Shown piece by piece: positions 19,169-27,224 of a stretch of 64,000 bases of DNA; position 1 is the first letter of the stretch; each line of letters starts with the position of its first letter. The notes under the pieces are model-generated. The model was not told the DNA's origin and did no database searches. It saw nothing but the letters and a program-made list of their open reading frames with translations. This stretch comes from Chrysogorgia sp. JL179-B06 (Eukaryota; Cnidaria; Anthozoa; Scleralcyonacea; Chrysogorgiidae): assembly GCA_035772405.1 (NCBI GenBank), contig JAYKKM010000341.1, positions 752,001 through 816,000 of the forward strand, written 5' to 3'. A program made the translations under genes and the position numbers.

Positions 19169-19335
19169 CTTCGGATGTATTTTTTTTTCTAAAACAAAAA
19201 CACGTTCTTTTTTCTTCTTTTTTTTTCTTCTTCTTTACCGTCAACACCTTCAATAGTAACATAATCAGATTCACGTATATTAATACATGTAAACGAGATG
19301 AAAGGTTTATCTTTTTTTGATAAGAATTCACCCAT
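19158..19335 (-). pseudogene. putative N-myristoylated small protein (copy 1)
   Basis: Starts MGEFLSKK, which fits the N-myristoylation pattern MGxxxS with following basic residues. The copy 2 version (48,358-48,522) starts MGSLLSKK and is intact, ending TCFSCFRKKRR. In copy 1 a shift in the A/G-rich tract at 19,205-19,245 puts the frame in register with the polymerase. In the alternative frame a matching TCFCFRKK end is visible before a stop at 19,158. Two cysteines beside a polybasic tail would suit palmitoylation and membrane anchoring. Function unknown. Confidence 0.55.
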
Positions 19336-19363
19336 GTTCAAAAAAAACTAATCAATAAACAAA

Positions 19364-19684
19364 ATGGCAGCAATTATTCATATTGAAATTTATTTAAACA
19401 CTCATGATGGTTTATCCTATATTGGATATGAAATTCAAGATAATGATACTTCAATATTATGTACACCTTATCTTCTTAAAGAATGTTTATTTAATTTTAC
19501 AGAAGAACAAGAACAAATAATTCCTATTTCATCAAAGATTTAAAAAAAAAGACTAAAAGTATTAAAAAAAGAAATCTATAATTGTCCAAACGATATTATA
19601 TATCAAGTGGAATGTATGGTGAAATTTATTGAGAAACATGAAAATAAAGATTATTTAGGAATCAAAACTATTTTTAAAAAATAA
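19364..19684 (+). pseudogene. hypothetical 106-residue protein with nonsense codon
   Basis: ATG at 19364, 28 bases from the divergent gene at 19,335. The protein has HIEIYLNTHDGLSYIGYEIQ, then a helical second half. An in-frame TAA at about 19,541 replaces the Leu codon found at the same place in the copy 2 version (48,562-48,870), so this is a substitution and not an indel. The remainder is open to 19,684. No domain recognised. It is conserved in both copies between the acylated protein and the SET gene. Confidence 0.5.
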
Positions 19685-19685
19685 A

Positions 19686-20233
19686 ATGCCAAGATATAAA
19701 TTACCACGAAAAAAACGAGATAATAAAAATATACAAAGTATACGGAACGTTGTCCAATGCAGAAGTAAAACACTAAAAAAAAAAGATATTGTAAAAGAAC
19801 AGCTAAAACAATAAAATGATGGATTCATCTAGCAAAACAAAATAACTTACGTATCAAAAAATCAACTATCCCCAATGCTGGTGATGGTTTGTTTGCATGG
19901 AAATCCCCTTTTAAATCCAATCGCAATATTTCTTATTATACTGATTATAAAACAGCTCAAGCCAAATTGGATCGTAAATATGGTGCAAACAATAATGCCA
20001 CATATAGTATTTGTAACGATGCAAACAATTGTATTGATGCGTATTTAACCACTCACGCTGCGGCTCGTTATGCAAATAATGGAGGAAGGGGGTCTATATA
20101 TAATAATAATTCCGAATTTGTTTATAATCAAAATAATAAAAAATTATTTTTAGAAAGTACAAAACATATTAAAGCGCATGAAGAAATTTTCGCAGATTAT
20201 GGTGATAACTATTGGGAGAGAAAACAACCGTAA
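19686..20233 (+). pseudogene. SET-domain protein, one frameshift
   Basis: About 180 residues. A basic N-terminus (MPRYKLPRKKR) is followed, after a shift near 19,812, by NAGDGLFAW (about 19,874-19,900), a central TTHAAARYANNGG (about 20,047-20,085) and EEIFADYGDNYW (20,180-20,215). These correspond to the SET-domain N-terminal G-x-G-L-x-A, the R-F-x-N-H-S block, and the closing (G)EE-x-x-x-DYG-x-x-YW. The usual NH is NN here, so catalysis may be altered. SET domains methylate lysines, often on histones. Copy 2 keeps the same order and residues. It starts two bases after the previous stop. Confidence 0.82.
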
Positions 20234-20243
20234 ATAAAAAAAA

Positions 20244-20511
20244 ATGGTAAATTATCGTCAAAGGATATATCGCGGGGGAGAATTTAAGGGAAAAAAAGGC
20301 AACGTGGGGGTATTTTTAAAGGTAAAAAAAGACAACGCGGAGGAAATAAAAAAAAATTACAAAAAGATTTATAAATGATTTTTCGACAGGAATTAGAATG
20401 GTGAAAAAACTAGCAAGACTAGGAACATCAAAAATCAAAAAACATTTTCAAAAAGGGGGTTTAGTATATCATAATCCAAGAAACAATCTAGAGAGAGTTC
20501 TTATGTATTAA
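20244..20511 (+). pseudogene. basic core-like protein with repeated RGG/KGG, frameshifted
   Basis: Follows the SET gene by ten bases. Allowing shifts in the homopolymers near 20,290 and 20,365 gives one frame of about 88 residues. It has YRGG, then two repeats of the type FKGKKRQRGG, and later FQKGG followed by LVYHNPRNN. The (R/K)GG spacing parallels the protein at 14,134. This suggests a DNA-condensing virion precursor processed by the adenain-like protease. Only a remnant (RGGDFK) is left in copy 2 near 49,460. Confidence 0.5.
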
Positions 20512-20547
20512 TTTTTAAAAAAAATAAAAAAAATATTTAAAATATAT

Positions 20548-21162
20548 TTATTCATCTATTATTTCATTACAATCAGTAATATCCTGTTTGAAATAATTTA
20601 TTACATTATTTGATCTTATTTCTTTAAAATTTACGCTATTGAAAATGGGATAATCCATGTTACATTCACAATCTCCTTTACATTTTTTACAAATATATTT
20701 TACAGTTTCATTATAAATATTAAAATCAAAATATAATGCTAAAATAGCATTAAAACATTCATAAGAAAAACAATGTCTTCTATCACAATCTATTGATTTT
20801 AAATAATCAGCAATTTGATTGTTTTTTAAAGGGAAGATTGTTCTTTCATGTAAACGGCAGCGTGCACAAAGATTATGAAGGAAGTTAAAACAATCTTCAG
20901 GAAAATCTTGATCATTGGGTATATTAATCTCGATATCAGGATTTTTTGATTTCATTACTTCCAACATAATTCTATACTTCACACGTCTTTCATAATCTGA
21001 TATTTGTAATAGTAGAAGATATACTGAATTATTATGTTCATCTTTACTTTCCCCACAACCAAGTAATTGCCAAAAATAAATAGCTTCCAAAAAACTATAT
21101 TGAGTTATCTCATGATAAATCAAATATCCTTCCTGATTTTTTTTTCTCATAAGGGTAGCCAT
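20548..21162 (-). CDS. hypothetical Cys-rich protein
   Basis: 204 residues from the ATG at 21162. A TATATATAAA lies about 30 bases upstream, read on the minus strand at 21,191-21,200. The middle and end contain LCARCRLHE, then DRRHCFSYEC and ICKKCKGDCEC, a likely zinc-binding arrangement. The rest is helical with no recognised fold. The equivalent region is missing from copy 2. Function unknown. Confidence 0.65.
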   Translation of the reverse strand: MATLMRKKNQEGYLIYHEITQYSFLEAIYFWQLLGCGESKDEHNNSVYLLLLQISDYERRVKYRIMLEVMKSKNPDIEINIPNDQDFPEDCFNFLHNLCARCRLHERTIFPLKNNQIADYLKSIDCDRRHCFSYECFNAILALYFDFNIYNETVKYICKKCKGDCECNMDYPIFNSVNFKEIRSNNVINYFKQDITDCNEIIDE

Positions 21163-21207
21163 ATCACTCACTCACATTAAATGTACACCCTTTATATATA
21201 CTCATTT

Positions 21208-21900
21208 TTAATACCCGTCGGAATAAATAATATTAATATCATATTCAATATAGGGTTTATCAGCTTCACCCCAAAATATATTATTATCACGTAGATAATT
21301 TGTTCCTAAAAAAGCAATATTTTGAATCAAAATGAAATCTTCGTCAGCAGGTAAATTATAAGCTAAATCAGTAAAACGGATACTTTTATTAAAGAAATTT
21401 CTATATGAATCAATAAACAATTGATTATCAGCAAAATATTTTTCTGATTTATGTGCAGCCCACGAACCATAGCCATCATGAAAAACAGTTTTTTTAACTT
21501 GTAGAATAGACCATCCCAATGCGTCTTGATATTGTTCACTAATATTATTTTCAATTTTTACATCAATACTATGAATTATTTTTCGACGGTTCCAATCTAT
21601 TTTTCTTTGTATTTTATATTCTTCTGTATCAAAACGTTTTGAGGGGTTAAAGGTCGTTGATGTATCAATATTATTATTATATGTTAAGGAATAATCAGTA
21701 AACAAACCCGGAGATGCAGTATTGATATTGATTTTATAATTCCTATTAACTAAAGATGTTGATATTACTCCATCCCTCCAAGATACTGCTCGAAAATCAT
21801 ATTTTTGAGTACTATTTTTTTTTAAAGCAATTGTATGATCTTTTTTTGGATGATAAAGCCAAAATCGTTCAGTTTGATGAATAATTTTTTTAAGATTCAT
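21208..21900 (-). CDS. hypothetical conserved element protein
   Basis: An intact 230-residue protein, ATG at 21900. It opens with KIIHQTERFWLYHPKK and ends with YIEYDINIIYSDG. The body is beta-rich and Asn/Ser/Thr-rich, with DLAYNLPADEDFILIQNI near residue 190. The copy 2 gene (49,545-50,251) keeps both ends (HQSERFWLYHPKK and YIEYDITIVYSDG) but is split by a shift. The composition would suit a virion surface protein or fibre. I cannot name a family. Confidence 0.7.
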   Translation of the reverse strand: MNLKKIIHQTERFWLYHPKKDHTIALKKNSTQKYDFRAVSWRDGVISTSLVNRNYKININTASPGLFTDYSLTYNNNIDTSTTFNPSKRFDTEEYKIQRKIDWNRRKIIHSIDVKIENNISEQYQDALGWSILQVKKTVFHDGYGSWAAHKSEKYFADNQLFIDSYRNFFNKSIRFTDLAYNLPADEDFILIQNIAFLGTNYLRDNNIFWGEADKPYIEYDINIIYSDGY

Positions 21901-22546
21901 TTTTTATTTTAGTCTTTCCACAACACAAATAACGCAAGACAGTTTTTTTCTTGTGTAAACAAATTTTATTTATATAAACAATTAACAATTTGAAATTATA
22001 TGTATAGAAGTTTCATTTTTCATATATTTAAATTTCGATATTGTTTGTAACACTATTTTATTTTTTTAAAAACTTCTCTCACCTGAAATAAAAATAAATA
22101 AATTAAATTTCATTATTTCAATTTCTTTTACAAAATTAATACGTAATAAAGATCGTTTTATTTTCAAAAAATATAAACATTTTAACTTCTTTCTCAATCT
22201 TTGTGATTCTGAAAATAAAGAAATTTTTCTTTAAGAAAATGATTAAAATCTTTTTTTTAAAAAAATCCAAAAGATATTGAGTATATTTTTAAGAAAACTT
22301 GTAGAGTTACACTGTTTTTAAAAAAATAATTGAATAACCATCTGAGAGAAAAAGAGAGAAAATATGATATTTTATTGTTTTTTATAGTCTCAAATTCATT
22401 AAAAAGAAGATTCTTTACCCTTTTCTTTTAATGAATTTTTTTTTTAAAAAAAGTATAACTCTACATGATTATTATTTTTTACCCAATATCTTTTGTGATT
22501 TTTAAAAGAAATTTTCTTTTTCAGCAGAGAAACGTTTTAAAAAAAA
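21901..22546. other. non-coding AT-rich region with large nested hairpins
   Basis: No ORF. Around 22,255-22,320 and 22,445-22,515 lie long imperfect inverted arms sharing words such as CCAAAAGATATTGAGT against its complement, and GTAGAGTTA against TAACTCTAC. An inner perfect stem, AAATTCATTAAAAGA-like, lies at about 22,390-22,440. Copy 2 has a shorter inverted pair at the same place (about 50,520-50,640). It lies between two minus-strand genes, so it may be a 3' structural or termination element or a non-coding RNA. Confidence 0.5.
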
Positions 22547-23629
22547 TTAAAGTATATTATTATACTTAACTAGCATAAACTGTTCATTCCTTGATCGATT
22601 GAGTTCACGATACAAACATGCAGCAAATAAAATACATTCACACAAGCTACAATGATAATATAAAGTAGTAGCTTTTTTGACATGGTACCAACAATTTTTC
22701 GGTTCAAGTTTGTAAAAATTAATTAAATGTTCATACTTTGGAATGCCTAAATATTCAAGATTAATACATGATAAAGATACCCTAGGTTTTAATAATTTGA
22801 CAATATATGATTCTTTATCCCCACCCTTATACCCAATAATTGCATTAGGTGCAAACACTTTACGAAATAAAAAATATTGTCTGTTTATAAGTTCTTTTTG
22901 ATTAAAATATACATTTGATTGTTTTTGATTATAATAATAGAGTCCATGACATTTAAATTGAAAATAAACAACGGAACGCTCACTTTTGGTTAGTGCGTAA
23001 TAATTTTTTAGGGTTTCATCGTAACATTGATAAACATAATCTTTACCCGTTTTCAGATCGACAATAGAAACTTCTCGAAAGCTGGGTTTTTTACCCTTAA
23101 ATTGATAACATTCTGCATCCATAATATGCGTAATTTCATTAAGAAAAAATAATCGTTTTTTATCAGTTAACACTTGTTTAACTTTATTAAACGGGTAGTC
23201 GTAGATACCTTCATACAGTTCCTCAACACTCATGTTGGTTGGCGAATTCAGCTCCTCTCTGGTTGTAGTCTCTGGTTGTAGTCTCTGGCTGTACTCTCTG
23301 GCTTCGATCGTCTCTGGCTGTCGTCTCTGGCTGTCGTCTCTGGTAATCGTCTCTGGCTGTAGTCTCTGGTTGTAGTCGCTGACTTCGGTCGTCTTTGGCT
23401 GTCGTCTCTAGCTGTAGTCTCTGGCTTCGGTCGTCTTTGGCGGTCGTCTCTGGCTGTAGTCTCTGGCTTCGGTCGTCTTTGGCGGTCGTCTCTGGCTGTA
23501 GTCTCTGGCTTCGGTCGTCTTTGGCAATCGTCTCTGGCTGTAGTCTCCGGCTTCGGTCGTCTCTGGCTGTTGTCTCACTGTTGGGTTGTAGTCATCAAAA
23601 TCGAATTCATCTGAATCCACTTGCGCCAT
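22547..23629 (-). pseudogene. repeat-containing conserved protein, nonsense codon
   Basis: One minus-strand frame from the ATG at 23629 to 22,547. It is interrupted once, at 23,408-23,410, where a CAG (Gln) of a tandem repeat has become TAG. The N-terminus is acidic (DSDEFDFDDYNP), followed by about eight 14-residue repeats of the RRPPKTTEARDYSQ type. The downstream domain has ECYQFKGKKPSF, AIIGYKGGDKES, YLGIPKYEHL and a closing CSLCECILFAA cluster. The relative at 50,665-51,487 keeps ECYQFKGERPSY and IGYKGGDKES but has no such repeats. An internal ATG at 23,233 could rescue the conserved domain. Its function is unknown to me; the C-terminal His/Cys/Glu pattern could be metal-binding. Confidence 0.65.
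23245..23575. repeat. 42-bp coding minisatellite
   Basis: Tandem units of 42 bases built on TCTGGCTGTAGTCTCTGGC and TTCGGTCGTCTTTGG words, each encoding 14 residues on the minus strand. Units 23,410-23,560 are almost identical, and the outer ones are more diverged. It is clearly more GC-rich than neighbouring element DNA. The exact multiple of three agrees with selection for frame. Confidence 0.85.
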
Positions 23630-24016
23630 TAGGTATACTTTTAAAATAAAAAATTAGTTCTTCTCTCTCTTGCTCTTAGATGGTTATTGCCCCGTTTCGA
23701 ACACGCACTCGTCTTTTATAATCGCGTCTCTGTATCAAGGGACAACCCCTTTGACGTCAATGGATCGTCAGGGTCATTACCTTATTTGGTCATGAATGGG
23801 TAGAATATCACACTCGAACATTCGATAATATTTTAATATTCCAAAGTTCAATCCATCAGCTGTTCATGGTACACGTGCACGTGAACAACATGGTTCGTGT
23901 CAGAACCTTATTTGGTTATGACAGTATCGAATAACAAACCACTTAAGCAAGTCTAAAATATCCAAGCAAAGGCCCCAATATATACAATTTTTTAAGGTGC
24001 GGTCAAAATGATAATT
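23630..24016. other. intergenic region upstream of 23,629
   Basis: No ORF supported. It contains a palindromic GTACACGTGCACGTG-like segment near 23,870 with a CACGTG E-box, and a twice-repeated ACCTTATTTGGT word (near 23,780 and 23,907). The start resembles the region at 51,480-51,540 of copy 2 (shared TCTCTCTTGC and TTTATAAT words). It is therefore probably the promoter of the conserved repeat-protein gene. Confidence 0.4.
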
Positions 24017-24283
24017 TTAAGATATATGTATTGTAAAAGGGTCTTCAAAATATATACGCTGTCCTATTAAATGTTGTTGATTGTTCTTTCGTTTGATTAT
24101 TGCTATAATAAGTCCATGCGTAGTTCCTATGTCCCTATTGAGATGCGCGTCCCAATTAAAATCCTTAAAATCTACTGCATAAAAATTTGAATCAATACAA
24201 GTACGAAATAAAAAATCAGCAGTAAAATGTTTCACATTGATATATTTTATCTCTGTTTCTTGTATACATGTAGCTGTTGCCAT
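24017..24283 (-). CDS. small paralogue family C, member X1
   Basis: 88 residues, ATG at 24283. It ends with LIGQRIYFEDPFTI. The orthologue in copy 2 (56,010-56,321) ends LIGKHIYFENSFTM and shares SEFLYTIC/ADFLFRTC and the FYxVDF segment. Together with the next three genes it forms a family with a closing (L/I)G-x-x-(I/V)-Y-(F/L/I) motif. No known domain is recognised. The size and strand pattern could fit an OB-like or beta-barrel fold, but that is speculation. Confidence 0.65.
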   Translation of the reverse strand: MATATCIQETEIKYINVKHFTADFLFRTCIDSNFYAVDFKDFNWDAHLNRDIGTTHGLIIAIIKRKNNQQHLIGQRIYFEDPFTIHIS

Positions 24284-24364
24284 GATGGTTATAAGGTATT
24301 AAATAACAACAACATATACACGCATAATAATATATACATATTTTTTTCTATTAGTTAGACAAAA

Positions 24365-24625
24365 CTAACGATAAACAAATAGATACTGATCGTTAAGATA
24401 TATATTTTGTCCTATCTTCTCATCTTGAGATGAATCAAAGTATGTCTTATAATACTGTTCATTACTTTCATCCTTAAAATATAAATGATACATTTGCATA
24501 TCGTCTGGTTCAGTCTTTGGAATAGGTGTTGAAGCAATTAAACGGAGTATTCGCTGAGTACTCAATATTTGAAAGGGCATCAACTCAATTAATTCATCTT
24601 GATTCTTTAAATGATGTTCTGCCAT
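24365..24625 (-). CDS. small paralogue family C, member X2
   Basis: 86 residues taking MAEHHLKNQDEL at 24625 as start, because the copy 2 orthologue (55,723) begins at the matching place (MNQAEF). It ends SSQDEKIGQNIYLNDQ, parallel to SSQIDKLGKIVYINHH in copy 2. The middle has IPKTEPDDMQMYHLYFKD against IPKPTADSIQMYDLFFKD, a strong match. It overlaps the 3' end of the upstream gene by 32 bases. Function unknown. Confidence 0.65.
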   Translation of the reverse strand: MAEHHLKNQDELIELMPFQILSTQRILRLIASTPIPKTEPDDMQMYHLYFKDESNEQYYKTYFDSSQDEKIGQNIYLNDQYLFVYR

Positions 24626-24935
24626 TACCAAATTGAACATACACACCAATCTTCGATGAACGGTCATCTGATGTGAAGCAATATATATACTTTTCACCCT
24701 CCTTGTCATCATGCCATACAAATAATAATTTATATAAATTATTTTGTTTTACACCCGGAAGAGGGAACAAATCAATTTTCGTACACTTAAGCAACTGGAA
24801 CTCGATGAGTGGATAATATTCACCTATTTCATACAAATTACAGAACATAGGGTTGTCTTTGTTATTTGTCAGCATAACGCAATGATTCTCTTCACTAAAC
24901 AAGGGTGGATAGTTGTTAAGGAGGCTAGCCATCAT
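24594..24935 (-). CDS. small paralogue family C, member X3
   Basis: 113 residues, two adjacent ATGs at 24935 and 24932. It contains EFQLLKCTKIDLFPLPG and KLLFVWHDDKEGEKYIY. These match FQVIKCHQMVMLP and KILILWHEQYKYIY in the copy 2 gene at 55,493. The C-terminal SKIGVYVQF matches the family closing motif. No catalytic residues stand out. It is one of four adjacent minus-strand members. Confidence 0.65.
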   Translation of the reverse strand: MMASLLNNYPPLFSEENHCVMLTNNKDNPMFCNLYEIGEYYPLIEFQLLKCTKIDLFPLPGVKQNNLYKLLFVWHDDKEGEKYIYCFTSDDRSSKIGVYVQFGNGRTSFKESR

Positions 24936-24980
24936 GAAGGTCGATCACTGAATGAAGATAAACCCTAAAGACAATTCCCT

Positions 24981-25244
24981 TTATTCCCTTTCTACTAAAC
25001 AACGATCGGTAAGAAATCGTACAGATATCCCGATCATATAACTTACATCCCAGGGAATATATGTAAACACATATTTTATTTCAGTCTTCATTGCCCAAAC
25101 CTCTTGGATCTCAAATACAACACGATAGCCTTTATTGTGCGTTTTGATACAGTTGATCAACATTAAATGAACATTTTGCCAGTGTTTATATAACTCAAAA
25201 CTATTCAAATAATATTTATAATAAAATTCAGTGTTTTCAGCCAT
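24981..25244 (-). CDS. small paralogue family C, member X4
   Basis: 87 residues from the second ATG at 25244. The first ATG at 25280 lies right against a TATATATA at 25,282-25,291, too close to be downstream of a start site. It shares with X1-X3 an aromatic middle (KYVFTYIPWD) and a closing MIGISVRF. No counterpart is visible in the inverted arm of copy 2, where X3 is followed directly by the H3-like gene. Confidence 0.55.
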   Translation of the reverse strand: MAENTEFYYKYYLNSFELYKHWQNVHLMLINCIKTHNKGYRVVFEIQEVWAMKTEIKYVFTYIPWDVSYMIGISVRFLTDRCLVERE

Positions 25245-25633
25245 ACTTAAATACAGGTAAGAAAAATAATATAGTTGCATTTATATATATGCATTAAAAC
25301 AAAAAACTCTAACATTAATATTTTTTATTCCTTAAAAATTTGTCTACAATATTTATTTTAGAAAACGAATACAGGTCTAAAATCTCTCAAAAATTCTCTA
25401 CATAGTTTTTTAATAACGAAAGTCAAGGTTGGTTCATAATGATTCCTTATTAGGAAATGTTTATGAACTGTCTTTTTTTAGAAAAGACAAATCAAGGTCA
25501 ACCCTTACATTCTCGACATTTTTTATTAGAATGGCCAAGGTTATACCCTAATGATTACCGTATAGGGTAACATCCGCTATTAGCATTTAAATATAACAAC
25601 CAATGATATTGCTATATTTTTTTGAACCAATAT

Positions 25634-25640
25634 TATAAAA
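25634..25640 (+). promoter_or_regulatory. TATA-box candidate for H3-like gene
   Basis: TATAAAA 40 bases upstream of the ATG at 25680, in the 435-base divergent gap between this gene and X4. The gap is otherwise AT-rich and contains two GGTCAA/CAAGGT-like words near 25,495 and 25,540. Confidence 0.45.
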
Positions 25641-25679
25641 AACCTTGATTATTTAAAAAAAATCATTCACAATACGAAC

Positions 25680-26748
25680 ATGGCTCGCGTAAAACAAGTT
25701 AAGAAAAATATCATGGAAAGAGGAAAAGTTATTGCCAAATCTCATGGGAAAAATATATCACAAATGCTCAAGGAACGTGAAATGTGTCAACAAATTATCC
25801 ATACAAATGGTTGGAGTTTATCAGACGATGAACAAGATTTCCGTCCCTCATCTGAAATTTTAAATGATATTCGTTCAAGCAAGAAAATCAGTATACAACA
25901 TAAGATTAAAAAAAAACGTCTCGCTTCATCTCCACGCCAAACAAAACATAGTTCACCTATCGTTTCAGCTCAAGCAAGTCTTCCTCCTCAACCATTAGCG
26001 CGTATACCGAAAAAAGAAATCAAAATGTCTAATAGCCCTATCATATCACAGGTTGACAGTTGGCAATCATTACCTACCTATGATCCTATAACACCCCCGC
26101 AAGTTATATTACAACCAGATCTCAACAACTACGAATTCGATATGGCAATGGTTTGCTTTAATCAAATCCCGCTACCGCCAGCTTCGAGTTTACAACAACA
26201 ACAACCTCTCTTCACGGCAGCTCCTTCACAGTGTTTAACACAACTATGTGACGATCTAACCCTGCCAACAAATATTCTTCCAAATAACAATGAACAAAAT
26301 AACATTTTTCTGCAATTAGTGGATGAATTTACAAAGCCATTCGTACCAACATTGTCTCCTATCCCGCCGACACCCCCACAACACGATGTTGAAGAAATAA
26401 ATGCTAATGATGATGATGATGATGATGATGATAACGATCCGCCACTTAAAAAAAAATGTTTTAAACGTGCATTAATATATATGAAACGAGAAAAAAAGTG
26501 TGAATATGCCCATGAAGAAAAACGTGTGGCAATTTATTCCAATTTTGATCAAGACATTATATGTACACAACATAATAAATTTCGCGAACTAGAAGCATTA
26601 TATTCTGATAAACTGAAAATAAATAAAAAATATTTGCATGCATTGGCGTTCCAAAAAAATAATCTGTGATTTAATGGAGAAACGCTATGTTCTTGATATT
26701 AATAAAGAAGAAAAAAGAAAACAACATTGTATGAATAAAAAAAAATAA
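25680..26748 (+). pseudogene. H3-tail-like protein, copy 1 (late frameshift)
   Basis: About 355 residues. After removal of Met the N-terminus reads ARVKQVKKN, resembling the histone H3 tail start ARTKQTARK. The copy 2 versions are closer still (ARVKQTQKN, with GK at positions 13-14 as in H3). A Lys-rich segment, a long Pro/Gln/Ser-rich disordered middle and an Asp run (about residues 240-250) follow. Then come a PPLKKKCFKR nuclear-signal-like motif and a conserved helical C-terminus (IYSNFDQDIICTQ). A shift in an A run at 26,655-26,661 moves the last 28 codons into another frame, matching copy 2's ending DLMEKRY. Mimicry is a hypothesis. A disordered DNA-associated protein is the conservative reading. 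Confidence 0.7.
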
Positions 26749-26816
26749 AAAAATAAGTGTATAAATAGAAGTGTATAATATATTTTTTGTAAATAAAAAT
26801 TCATTACAATAAAAAA

Positions 26817-27224
26817 TGGATGTATGGAATATTATTGTACAAGAACTGCATCGTTTTGAAATATATATCAATAAACCCATGGAAAAAAGTATATGGAAAT
26901 GTGTTGAAGAACAAGAGATTTTTTAAACAGCATATAATTGTGTTCATAAAAACACCACATCAAATGGTTGATTTATATAATTCAATGGACAGACATGAAA
27001 TTGGACAAATCTTAGCATATTATGCTTTAATCACATGCTTTTTTAAAAATAAAGAAATGTCTAATGATAGGGTAAAAGTTATAAAAATATGTGTACATCA
27101 AACAATTTTAGATTTTAGAAATTCTCATCTAAAAACAAAATTGTTCCCCGACAAGAAAATAAAACAAACATGTTGGTTTTCCAATATAATGAATATATTT
27201 TTTGAAATATGTAAAATAATCTAA
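26817..27224 (+). pseudogene. hypothetical protein Y, one frameshift
   Basis: ATG at 26817 gives MDVWNIIVQELHRFEI and continues to a TAA near 26,925. A one-base shift in the T run there restores a long frame to 27,224. The copy 2 gene on the minus strand (52,790-53,170) opens MEVWNIMVKELARFEI, confirming the start. The joined length is about 136 residues, helical, with KICVHQTILDFRNSHL near the end. Function unknown. It converges on the next gene with a four-base overlap. Confidence 0.6.

Noticed and set aside
23245..23575. CRISPR-like regular repeats
   Set aside because: Units are contiguous without unique spacers and encode protein in frame; the DNA is eukaryotic.
23395..23649. Plus-strand Ser/Leu/Val-rich ORF over the 42-bp repeat
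   Set aside because: Antisense shadow of the minus-strand repeat protein, whose frame is continuous with a conserved domain.
26655..26661. Programmed ribosomal frameshifting to explain broken genes
   Set aside because: Shifts occur in many unrelated genes at simple A/T runs, in both directions and without a common slippery site plus structure; decay or consensus error is simpler.
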